From Verrucomicrobiota bacterium (lineage in GTDB: Bacteria; Verrucomicrobiota; Verrucomicrobiia; Opitutales; Opitutaceae), in the NCBI GenBank assembly GCA_023443985.1, contig JAEZSJ010000229.1, forward strand, positions 1 to 7,737: DNA of 7,737 bases. Direction: 5' to 3'. The position numbers and the translations under genes are program-made. Of this stretch, positions 1 through 6,149 are shown piece after piece (within the stretch, counting starts at the first letter, position 1; the number at the start of each line of letters is the position of its first letter). Below the pieces are notes generated by a model. That model saw nothing but the letters and a program-made list of their open reading frames with translations. It did no database searches and had not been told where the DNA came from.

Positions 1-565
1 CCACGCCACCCTCGCCGCCGCGCATGTGCTCTGGACCCACCTCGCCCACGCGGAAGACCCCATCCGCTTCGAGACGCTCAGCGGCCGCGTCTCCGTATCA
101 CGCGAGTCGGGACGCTTGATGCTCGACTTCCCCGCCCGGCCACCCCAGCCCGCCACCTGTCCGCCCGCCCTCGCCGAGGCGCTCGGCGCGAAACCGTTCC
201 AGGTCTGGAAGGCGGGGAGCTACCTCGCGGTCTTCCGTCGGGAGGAGGAACTGCGCGCGCTCAGCCCCGACTTCACCAAGTTCGGACCGCTCGACGCGTT
301 CGGTGTCATCGCCACCGCCCCGGGCAAGAGCGTGGACTTCGTCTCCCGCTTCTTCGCTCCCAACGCCGGGATCAACGAGGACCCGGTGACCGGCAGCGCA
401 CACTGCACCCTCGCGCCGTACTGGTCGAAACGTCTCGGGAAACCCCGTCTGCGCGCCGAGCAACTCTCCGCCCGTGGCGGCCGCCTCTGGTGCGAGGTCG
501 ACGGCGACCGCGTGAAGATCGCGGGACACGCGGTCACCTACTCGCGCGGCCAGATCGAGGTCTGA
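1..565 (+). CDS. PhzF family isomerase/epimerase-like protein, C-terminal part (5' end outside window)
   Basis: The reading frame is open from base 2 and ends at TGA 563-565, giving 187 residues; PhzF-family proteins are usually about 260-300, so roughly the first 80-110 are missing. The visible part opens with HATLAAAHVL, matching the family's conserved GHAT(L/I)A(S/A)A segment. It later has the EDPVTGSAHC motif (codons at about 377-406), the hallmark of the second half of the diaminopimelate-epimerase-like fold. The C-terminus has the usual run of short strands ending in a Gly-rich turn. The family includes PhzF, which isomerises dihydro-hydroxyanthranilate in phenazine synthesis, but most members are housekeeping proteins of unknown substrate. 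The catalytic glutamate lies in the missing N-terminal part, so activity cannot be judged. No phenazine genes are nearby. The gene converges on the ydb operon with a 92-bp gap. The internal GTG at 26 is not a real start, because conserved family sequence lies upstream of it. Confidence 0.9.
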   Translation, partial: HATLAAAHVLWTHLAHAEDPIRFETLSGRVSVSRESGRLMLDFPARPPQPATCPPALAEALGAKPFQVWKAGSYLAVFRREEELRALSPDFTKFGPLDAFGVIATAPGKSVDFVSRFFAPNAGINEDPVTGSAHCTLAPYWSKRLGKPRLRAEQLSARGGRLWCEVDGDRVKIAGHAVTYSRGQIEV

Positions 566-584
566 CGACGGACCGCGCCGCCGA

Positions 585-632
585 CCGGTTGCCCGGCGTC
601 GGCCCGGGCGGCTCGGCTCCGCGGCCAACCGG
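585..632. terminator. GC-rich hairpin between convergent genes, possible bidirectional terminator
   Basis: In the 92-bp gap between two converging stop codons, CCGGTTG (585-591) pairs exactly with CAACCGG (626-632). An alternative inner stem, GCCCGG (591-596) with CCGGGC (604-609), overlaps it by one base. The position suits termination of both transcripts. However, there is no T-run after the stem on either strand, and such pairings are common by chance in DNA this rich in G+C, so the role is inferred from location. Confidence 0.3.
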
Positions 633-657
633 GCCCCTTCCGCGTCCGCGCGAAGAA

Positions 658-1035
658 TTAGCGCTTCTCCGCCCAGCGGCCGTCGGCGTCTTGGATCAAC
701 AGGCCGCGGGCACTCGCGTTGGCGATCTGCTTGGCGCGCGCTTTGCCGACCGTCTCGGCGGTCGTCTCGCTGCGTTTCGCGATCGCCTCGTACACCGCCG
801 CGCGGTCGCGGTTCTCCGCCTCGACCAACTGCGTCTCCTCCGGCGTGGCCTGGCCCCGCACCTCGACGAAGCCGAGGTTGTTCTCGCCCACCACGAGGCG
901 GCGCCGCAGGTCGTCGATCGCGGGGAGGCGCTGCGCCATCTGCTGCTTGAGCTCGGCCGACTGGGCGCGGGCGGCAGGAGCCGCCGCGGCGAGCAGCGCG
1001 ACGACGGCCAGGGAAAGGATCAATCGGGTGTTCAT
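658..1035 (-). CDS. ydbL: YdbL/DUF1318 family periplasmic protein
   Basis: This 125-residue protein has a clear Sec signal peptide: a short basic start (MNTR), a hydrophobic core to about residue 20, and a likely cut after ARA at residue 24. The mature part matches the DUF1318 (YdbL) pattern. It has a charged N-terminal helix, then VGENNLGFVEVRG (about 49-61), an E/N/R-rich helix (LVEAENRDRAAVYEAIAKR, about 70-88), and a C-terminal segment of the type A-GLLIQ-ADGRWAEK. In E. coli, YdbL works with YdbH and YnbE and has been proposed to keep YnbE from runaway multimerisation. It is the last gene of the operon: its ATG shares an ATGA overlap with the ynbE stop, implying coupled translation. The upstream bases are C-rich with no Shine-Dalgarno sequence. 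The family call is strong; the chaperone role here is carried over from E. coli. Confidence 0.88.
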   Translation of the reverse strand: MNTRLILSLAVVALLAAAAPAARAQSAELKQQMAQRLPAIDDLRRRLVVGENNLGFVEVRGQATPEETQLVEAENRDRAAVYEAIAKRSETTAETVGKARAKQIANASARGLLIQDADGRWAEKR

Positions 1036-1229
1036 GGCTGGGCGGGCGGGGTTTGCAGGGTCGTCGATTTCTGGTCGAGGTCGCCGAAGAAGTCTTCGAG
1101 CGCCTTCTCCACGCGCACGTTCACGTCGACCGTGATGTGGATCGGTTTCACCTCGACCGTCGTGTAGACGCAGCCGGCGAAGCCGGCCGCGGCCGACGCC
1201 AGCAGCGCCGCGCGCAGGGAGTGTTTCAT
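1032..1229 (-). CDS. ynbE: YnbE-like small outer-membrane lipoprotein
   Basis: This is a 65-residue lipoprotein. A basic start (MKHSLR) leads into a short hydrophobic stretch and a lipobox-like FAGC, so lipid attachment is expected at Cys20. Residue +2 is Val, not Asp, so nothing retains it in the inner membrane and transport to the outer membrane is expected. The mature part is a beta-prone segment (VEVKPIHITVDVNVRV, about 25-40) followed by a short acidic helix (EKALEDFFGDLDQ) and a Pro-rich tail, the layout of E. coli YnbE (about 60 residues). I chose ATG at 1229 because it gives a normal lipoprotein signal; an in-frame GTG at 1277 would add 16 residues that spoil it. The gene lies 63 bp after ydbH and overlaps ydbL by ATGA. 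In E. coli, YnbE forms the outer-membrane end of the YdbH bridge. Confidence 0.85.
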   Translation of the reverse strand: MKHSLRAALLASAAAGFAGCVYTTVEVKPIHITVDVNVRVEKALEDFFGDLDQKSTTLQTPPAQP

Positions 1230-1292
1230 GGGTGGCAGGTTGGAAGTTCGACTCTGTGGGGACAACGGTTGTTTCACATTTTCACCGTGCGC

Positions 1293-4157
1293 TCACTTCG
1301 CGGCGCCTCGGGATGCGGCGGGCTTCCCGCGCCGCAGGTTCAGGAAATGCTCGAGCGGCGCGTTCACGTTCACGTCGAGACTCACCGGCATGCGCGGCTC
1401 GCCCTCGCTCGGCGCGCCGACCAGCCGGATCCGCGCCGACTGGCCGGAGGCATCCTTGGGATAGGTGTCGACCTGCAGCCGGTTGAACACGAGCTCCATC
1501 ATCGATTCTTCGATACGTCGCAGGGCGTTGTACTCCGCGCTCCCCGGGCGGCGGCCCGAGGTCAGCAGCCGCAGGTCGCGCGTGAAACGCATGCGACCGA
1601 TCTCGCCGGGCGCGAGCCGCAGGTAGCCCGTGCCCACGCCGAGCCGCCCGTCGCGCCACCGCAGCGGCATCGAGCCGTCCAGCGCGCCCTGGGCCTCCGC
1701 GGGCACGTTCTCCGTGAGTCGCAGCAAATCCTCCATCCGGACGCTGGTCAGCGTCAGCCGGGTCTCGAACTCCGGCCGTTCCCACGCGACCGCGAACGGC
1801 GCGCTCTCGACCCGGCCGCCCAGTGCGCCGCCCTCGAACCGTGCCACGGCCAATGTGCCGGCCTCATCGAGGCCAAAGCTCGCGACGCCGTTCAGGACCT
1901 CCACTCCGGCCACGCTGGCGCGCGCCCAAGCGATCGTCTGCTCCGGCTCCGTGCGCCACTCCGGCCCGCTCCAGGCGATCCGCCCGCGCAGTCCTTCCAC
2001 AGCTGCCGCGCGCGCAGGCCACCGCACGCCCAGGTCGTGCAGCACCAGGGAGCCACCAAGGTGCCACGTCCCGTTCTCGAGCCGGTCCGTGCCGCTCAAC
2101 GACACGCCGCCGTCGATCTCGAAACCCTCCAGCGCCGGCCACCAACGGGTCAACGGCTCCCGTCCGCTCAGCGTCGCGGGGCCGATGCCGTACGTGCCCT
2201 CCGCCACGAGGCCGTCCTCCCAACGCACGGTCTGCTCCGCCTCCATGGTCAGCGCCAGCTCCGGCACGCTTCCGCCGAGCCGCAGCCGACCCGCTCCCAG
2301 GCCGAACACCGCATCAAGTGTCACGTTGGTCGCGCGCCGCCCCGAGCCGTCGGTCAGCTCGCCGGCCGTCGCTCCGATCGTCGCCCCGCCGCTCTCGTGC
2401 AACTCGGCGCCGCGGGAACGCGCCTGCACCGCCACGCCGGTCGCGCACCAGCCGCCCTCGCCGCGGCGGACGATCGCCTCGCCGACCTTCAGCTCGTAGT
2501 CGCCGGACCACCACAACTCGCGCCAGAGCGGATCGCCGGCCGACCGGTGCGAGCGGGCCAGGGCCGCCTGCCACACCCGCGGCCATTGCACCGCGAACGA
2601 AGCCTCCGGCGCGAGCGCCGACCAGCCGCCCTGCCGCGCGAGCACATCGTGCGCCTCGACGGTCGCCCGGCCCGACACGTGCGCCCGGTCGACGTTCACG
2701 ACGGCCTCGCCGCCGAGCACCGCCTCGAACCGACCGCCGGGAAACGCGAACGTGCGTCGCATCGCCGGCACCGTGAACTCGATTCGCGCGGCCTCCGCGC
2801 CGGCATCGAGCAGTCCGCTCGCCGAAAACTTCGCCCCCACCAACGCCGGCTCGCACCGCCATGGCGCCTCTTTCGCCGCCCCCAACCCGTCGAGCCCGAC
2901 AGCCGCTTGTCCGCGCGCCACGAACCGGGGGGAGCCTTCGCGCCAGCCACCGACCGTGCCCGCGATGTCGGCCAACTGCAGTCGACACGGCCCTTCCAGC
3001 GCCGCGGCGCCGAGCGCCACCCCGAGCTCCGCGCCGTCCCACCGCGCACGCACCTCCGCCGGCACGGTCAGGCGCCAGTCGAGCACCTCGCCCGTCGCGA
3101 GCCGCACCACCGCCTCCGCGGTGGCGGGCGCATCGCCGAACAGGCCGCGCACCGTGGCGTCGCCGGCACCCCGGAGCGCAAGACCCGATCCATTGAATAC
3201 ACCGTCCGGGAAATGCACCCGGACGCCCTCCGCGGCCACGGTGAGCTCCGGGCCGACCAGTTCCACCCGCCATCCTTCGCGGTTCCAGCCGCAGCGGTCC
3301 GCGGCCACCGACCATTCGCCCGCCGCGGAAGCCTCGAGCTTCGCCCGCACGGTCGCACGGCCGAGCGACACCGCGTGTCCGCCTTCGCTCCACGCGGCTT
3401 CGGGCAACCGGGCCTCGCCGTTCAACGCCGCCCAGCGTCCGCCGGCCAGCCGCGCTGTCGCCGAAATCTGAATTCTACCATCCGATGCAAACCGCGCCGC
3501 CGCGAGCGGCGCGTCCACCAGGCCCGCCAGCAGCATACGCCACGGTTCCGCCGCGAAATCACCGTCCTCGACTGCCAGCTCCAGCCCGCCGGCCTCGGGC
3601 CCACGGCACAGCGCGATCCGCCCGGAAAAGGCCGGCGCTGCGGCGGTGAGCCGAACACGCAGTTCCGCGGAGTCGGCGGAGATTTCCCCCGCGACCGGCA
3701 CTTCGATCCGGGCCGCCCCGTTGCGCAGCACCAATCGGGCGTCCTCGAGGTCGATCGTCGCAGCGGTCCACCCTCCCTCGTCCCCGGGCAACGATCCGGC
3801 CAGCTCCGACCACCGCGCCAAGTCGACCTCCGCCGTCAGCCCCCGCAACACCACGCGCGGGGCCAGCATCCCTGCCAACACGCGCCAGCCCAGCTCTGCG
3901 CGCGCCTCGGCCAGCTCCACGTGCAACCCCGGCGCCTGCAGTCGCACCGGCCCGGCGACCGCCCGCCGCCACGACAACTCCCGCAGCCGCGTCGCGGCCG
4001 TGTCCACTCCCGCGGCGCGCAGCTCGGCCAGCAGCCGCTGCTCAACCCGACGATTCAAGGGCGGCAGATGCCCCGTGACCGCCACGCCGCCGAGCACGGC
4101 GACAAGCAGCAGGAGTGCCCCGAACCAGCGCAGAAGTTTTCGCCGCGATCGTCTCAT
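1293..4157 (-). CDS. ydbH: YdbH-like AsmA-family intermembrane lipid-transport bridge protein
   Basis: This 954-residue protein has one N-terminal membrane anchor: basic RRSRRK, then a hydrophobic helix at about 8-28. A very long, repetitive beta-rich periplasmic region follows, with many alternating hydrophobic strands (RLAGGRWAALNGEARLPEA and similar). The C-terminus (FNRLQVDTYPKDASG... at about 891, then PVSLDVNVNAPLEHFLNL at about 924-941) is the typical end of the YdbH family. E. coli YdbH is about 880 residues, so this one is slightly longer. Such proteins form a lipid-carrying groove across the periplasm; in E. coli YdbH is partly redundant with TamB and YhdP. ATG 4157 puts the positively charged anchor right at the N-terminus. 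The frame stays open up to 4454, but that extension is Arg/Pro/Ala-rich and looks non-coding. I see no clear promoter. The family call rests mainly on the ynbE-ydbL neighbours and the C-terminus. Confidence 0.85.
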   Translation of the reverse strand: MRRSRRKLLRWFGALLLLVAVLGGVAVTGHLPPLNRRVEQRLLAELRAAGVDTAATRLRELSWRRAVAGPVRLQAPGLHVELAEARAELGWRVLAGMLAPRVVLRGLTAEVDLARWSELAGSLPGDEGGWTAATIDLEDARLVLRNGAARIEVPVAGEISADSAELRVRLTAAAPAFSGRIALCRGPEAGGLELAVEDGDFAAEPWRMLLAGLVDAPLAAARFASDGRIQISATARLAGGRWAALNGEARLPEAAWSEGGHAVSLGRATVRAKLEASAAGEWSVAADRCGWNREGWRVELVGPELTVAAEGVRVHFPDGVFNGSGLALRGAGDATVRGLFGDAPATAEAVVRLATGEVLDWRLTVPAEVRARWDGAELGVALGAAALEGPCRLQLADIAGTVGGWREGSPRFVARGQAAVGLDGLGAAKEAPWRCEPALVGAKFSASGLLDAGAEAARIEFTVPAMRRTFAFPGGRFEAVLGGEAVVNVDRAHVSGRATVEAHDVLARQGGWSALAPEASFAVQWPRVWQAALARSHRSAGDPLWRELWWSGDYELKVGEAIVRRGEGGWCATGVAVQARSRGAELHESGGATIGATAGELTDGSGRRATNVTLDAVFGLGAGRLRLGGSVPELALTMEAEQTVRWEDGLVAEGTYGIGPATLSGREPLTRWWPALEGFEIDGGVSLSGTDRLENGTWHLGGSLVLHDLGVRWPARAAAVEGLRGRIAWSGPEWRTEPEQTIAWARASVAGVEVLNGVASFGLDEAGTLAVARFEGGALGGRVESAPFAVAWERPEFETRLTLTSVRMEDLLRLTENVPAEAQGALDGSMPLRWRDGRLGVGTGYLRLAPGEIGRMRFTRDLRLLTSGRRPGSAEYNALRRIEESMMELVFNRLQVDTYPKDASGQSARIRLVGAPSEGEPRMPVSLDVNVNAPLEHFLNLRRGKPAASRGAAK

Positions 4158-4421
4158 CCGCAGTGTCCGGGGATCGAACCGCCCCCACCCGCCCGTTGCG
4201 AGAGGAAACGCGCCGCGCCGCCGCACGCCCGCAGTCTTACGTTTCCTTCGCGTGTGCGGCGCGCCTAGAGAGTTGCGCGAGCCGTCGCTTTCCGTGGCGG
4301 AGATTGCCTTCGCCCGCGCGGCGCGCGCCTCGCGTGTAGGCCACGGCGCCGGCCTCGCCCCCACGTTTCCATCGCGCCCGACCGCGCCGGCCGAGGCTGC
4401 GCGCCCGGTGCGAGAACCGGC
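4158..4421. other. Intergenic region between divergent operons; no gene seen
   Basis: These 264 bases separate the ydbH start from the promoter-like element of the regulator operon. Open frames cross the stretch on both strands but give low-complexity Arg/Pro/Ala sequence. There are two interleaved inverted repeats: AGGAAACG (4203-4210) with CGTTTCCT (4240-4247), and CGCCGCAC (4219-4226) with GTGCGGCG (4254-4261). Because they interleave, both cannot form in one simple hairpin. They sit upstream of ydbH and could lie in its leader or control region. I could not identify a convincing -35/-10 pair for ydbH. Confidence 0.5.
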
Positions 4422-4447
4422 TTGACGTACTGCATTAGTGTCATAAT
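4422..4447 (+). promoter_or_regulatory. Putative promoter of the regulator-ABC operon
   Basis: An AT-rich island in otherwise very GC-rich DNA contains TTGACG (4422-4427, five of six to the -35 consensus) and CATAAT (4442-4447, five of six to the -10 consensus). The -10 is preceded by TG at 4439-4440, giving an extended -10 (TGTCATAAT). The spacer is only 14 bp, shorter than the usual 16-18, so the extended -10 may matter more than the -35. Transcription would start near 4454, leaving a leader of about 105 nt before the regulator ATG at 4560. Confidence 0.5.
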
Positions 4448-4454
4448 ACACCAA
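4435..4454. promoter_or_regulatory. Putative operator dyad for the YtrA-type repressor
   Basis: The segment is an imperfect inverted repeat, TT-n-GTGT-(6 bp)-ACAC-n-AA. The half-sites GTGT (4438-4441) and ACAC (4448-4451) are exact complements. It covers the -10 element and the likely transcription start. YtrA-subfamily GntR regulators bind GTG/CAC-type inverted repeats at their own promoters, so this is the natural candidate for autorepression by the protein encoded from 4560. Binding is inferred from family habit and position. Confidence 0.5.
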
Positions 4455-4520
4455 CCCACAGACGAACCCTGCCGCGCCTCTTCCCTTCCTGACTCGTCTC
4501 TCGCCGCCTCCTTCCCCTCC

Positions 4521-4538
4521 GCCCGATCGCGATCGGGC
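4521..4538. repeat. Perfect 18-bp palindrome in the regulator leader
   Basis: GCCCGATCGCGATCGGGC reads identically on both strands over all 18 bases. It contains two CGATCG/GATC sites and lies 21 bp before the regulator start, in the transcribed leader if the promoter at 4422-4447 is right. It could be a second protein-binding site, an RNA hairpin (without a loop it would have to open at the centre), or a copy of a dispersed intergenic repeat. No second copy exists in this window. Confidence 0.6.
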
Positions 4539-4559
4539 CTACCGCCAACCGAAAAACCG

Positions 4560-4937
4560 ATGCCCCCCCTGCTCTCCATCGATCTCCACAACGGCGTGCC
4601 CGCCTACCGGCAGATCATGGACCAGATCAAACTCCAGATCGCCACCGGCCTGCTCCCGCCCGGCGCCGAACTGCCCTCCACCCGCGCCCTCTCCGCCTCC
4701 CTCGTCCTCAACCCGATGACGATCAGCAAGGCCTACAGCCTCCTCGAACGCGACGGCGTGCTCGAGCGCCGCCGCGGCCAGACGCTCATCGTCCGCGAAC
4801 GCCCGGTCGAGGCCCAGCAGACGGCCCGCCTCGAGCCGCTCCGCCAACAACTCGCCGCCGCCGCGCAGCTCGCCAAGCAGCTCGATGTCCCGCCCGCCCA
4901 AGCCGTGAAACTCCTCCGCGAACTCCTCGAGTCCTGA
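4560..4937 (+). CDS. GntR-family transcriptional regulator, YtrA subfamily
   Basis: This 125-residue protein begins with the typical GntR entry (VPAYRQIMDQIKLQIATGLLPPGAELPSTRALSASLVLNP, about 13-52). The recognition helix and wing follow (MTISKAYSLLERDGVLERRRGQ, about 53-74). After the winged helix there is only a short two-helix tail of about 45 residues with no effector domain, which defines the YtrA subfamily; these form dimers through that tail. ATG 4560 fits because the fold starts about 13 residues in. The frame is open from 4422, but that part is non-coding leader. YtrA-type regulators are usually autorepressors placed first in ABC-transporter operons, as here, and several respond to cell-envelope-active compounds. 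A run of seven C residues immediately follows the start codon. There is no Shine-Dalgarno sequence. The gene is followed by 183 bp without a visible terminator, so read-through into the ATPase gene is expected. Confidence 0.9.
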   Translation: MPPLLSIDLHNGVPAYRQIMDQIKLQIATGLLPPGAELPSTRALSASLVLNPMTISKAYSLLERDGVLERRRGQTLIVRERPVEAQQTARLEPLRQQLAAAAQLAKQLDVPPAQAVKLLRELLES

Positions 4938-5120
4938 GTACGCGAGAAGCCGCCAACGCACCGCGCTCACTCGCCGTCGCCACCAGGTTCTCACTCCCCG
5001 CCACATCACCCAGAAGATCAACTCTGCCTTCCACGCTCCCCCTCAAACCTCTCGCCCCTCGCCTCCCTCCGCCCCTCTTCCTCTCGCCCCTCGCCTCTCA
5101 CCTTTCGCCTCCTTCCTCCC
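4938..5120 (+). promoter_or_regulatory. Pyrimidine-rich spacer/leader with an 18-bp direct repeat before the ABC ATPase gene
   Basis: This 183-bp gap contains no gene and no terminator. From 5048 to the ATG at 5121 the coding strand is almost only C and T, with a few G and one A. The 18-mer CCTCTCGCCCCTCGCCTC occurs exactly at 5048-5065 and again at 5080-5097, a period of 32 bp. The 11-mer CGCCTCCTTCC at 5106-5116 also occurs in the regulator leader at 4505-4515. There is no purine-rich ribosome-binding site. The tract could be an unstructured ribosome-entry region bound by protein S1, or simply low-complexity DNA. Confidence 0.5.
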
Positions 5121-6071
5121 ATGCCCTCGCCCGCCCTCGCCTCCGCCCCGACCGCTCCCATCGCCGAGTCTGCCGCCGGCGCCCCCGTCGTCTTCCGCTC
5201 GATCACCCAGCGCTTCGGCCAGCACACCGCCCTGAGCGACGTCTCCCTCGATCTCCCCGCCGGCCGCATCATCGGCCTGCTCGGGCGCAACGGCGCGGGC
5301 AAGACCACGCTCCTCCACATCGCTGCCGGCGTCCTCCCGCCGACCTCCGGCAGCTGCACCACCCTCGGCACCGCATCCCTCGACTTGGATACGCCCCAAC
5401 TCTCCCGCCTCGGCCTTGTCCAACAGGAAGGCCGTTACCTGGAGTGGATGACCGTCCGCCAGCACCTCGATTTCAACGCCTCGTTCTACCCGCGCTGGGA
5501 CCGCGACCTCGAGAAACGCCTCCTCGAAGCCCTCGAACTCGATCCGAAGCGCAAGATCGTCCAGCTCAGCCCCGGCGACCGCCAGAAGGTCGGCATCCTC
5601 CTCGGCACCTGCCACCGCCCCGCGCTCCTGCTGCTCGACGAGCCCATGAGCGCCCTTGACCCCATCGTCCGCCGCCGCCTGCTCGACTTCCTTCTCGAGC
5701 TCCTCCGCGACGACGGCGCCACCGTCGTCGTCTCGTCGCACATCCTCAACGACGTGGAGAAGATCGTCGACTGGATCGTCGCCCTCGAGGCCGGCGAACT
5801 CGTGGAAAACTCGCCCTTCGACCTCCTCCAGGAGAGCTACGCCGAGTGGACGCTCACCTCCGCCAACGGCGGTCTGCCCCCGTGCTTCCCCGAGCCGTTT
5901 GTGCTCAGCAGCCAGAGCGACGCGCACCAGGCGGTCCTCCGCGTGCGCACCGCCGATCCCGAGGCCGCCGCCCGTTTCGCCGCCGCGCACCACGCCGAGC
6001 TCCGCACCCGTCCGCTCAACCTCGACGAGATGTTCCCCCTCCTCACCGACCAACGCCGCCGCCGCGCCTGA
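5121..6071 (+). CDS. ABC transporter ATP-binding protein, YtrB/BcrA-type
   Basis: This 316-residue ATPase has every expected motif. Walker A is GRNGAGKT (55-62), the Q-loop is VQQEG (about 100-104), the signature is LSPGDRQ (149-155), Walker B is ALLLLDEP (168-175), the D-loop is SALD (177-180) and the H-loop is His207 in SSH. The segment FYPRWDRDLEKRLLEALEL (about 122-140) is characteristic of ATPases paired with YtrA-type regulators. After the nucleotide-binding domain comes an extension of about 80 residues ending in PLNLDEMF (about 298-305), as in BcrA/YtrB-like exporters. The signature is unusual: Pro and Asp replace the second Gly-type position and Gln of LSGGQ. The first 20 residues are an Ala/Pro-rich extension; a start further in is possible, but no better ATG precedes the fold. 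It is cytoplasmic and would energise the downstream membrane proteins. The substrate is unknown, with export more likely than import because no binding protein is present. Confidence 0.93.
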   Translation: MPSPALASAPTAPIAESAAGAPVVFRSITQRFGQHTALSDVSLDLPAGRIIGLLGRNGAGKTTLLHIAAGVLPPTSGSCTTLGTASLDLDTPQLSRLGLVQQEGRYLEWMTVRQHLDFNASFYPRWDRDLEKRLLEALELDPKRKIVQLSPGDRQKVGILLGTCHRPALLLLDEPMSALDPIVRRRLLDFLLELLRDDGATVVVSSHILNDVEKIVDWIVALEAGELVENSPFDLLQESYAEWTLTSANGGLPPCFPEPFVLSSQSDAHQAVLRVRTADPEAAARFAAAHHAELRTRPLNLDEMFPLLTDQRRRRA

Positions 6072-6149
6072 ACTTCCGTCGTGCCGATCTCCGGCCCTGC
6101 AATGGCGGACGCCCAACACCGCCGTCCCTCACGCACCCGCCTCGTCGCC

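Noticed and set aside
1230..1277. In-frame GTG at 1277 as a longer ynbE start
   Set aside because: It would place 16 polar residues before a complete lipoprotein signal peptide; ATG 1229 gives a normal lipobox distance.
1255..1278. Short hairpin-like sequence (ACAAC-C-GTTGT on the - strand) between ydbH and ynbE
   Set aside because: Only five core pairs with a one-base loop, and the outer pairs become mismatches on the transcribed strand. It is too weak to call a processing or termination site.
4158..4200. tRNA T-loop-like GGTTCGATCCCC on the - strand just upstream of ydbH
   Set aside because: The flanking bases do not form a five-pair T stem, and no acceptor, D or anticodon arm could be fitted around it.
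1053..4268. A 1071-codon open frame on the + strand, opposite ydbH
   Set aside because: It mirrors ydbH and encodes Arg/Pro/His/Gln-rich low-complexity sequence without recognisable domains. Strong GC bias at third codon positions removes stops on the other strand, which explains its length.
5043..6119. A 358-codon open frame on the - strand, opposite the ABC ATPase gene
   Set aside because: The product is Gly/Glu/Ala-rich with no fold signals, while the + strand frame has every ABC motif. It is an antisense shadow.
6081..6149. Upstream extension of the first membrane protein by 23 residues (starting at 6081)
   Set aside because: The extension is polar and Arg-rich, and the tandem paralogue begins at the equivalent of ATG 6150.
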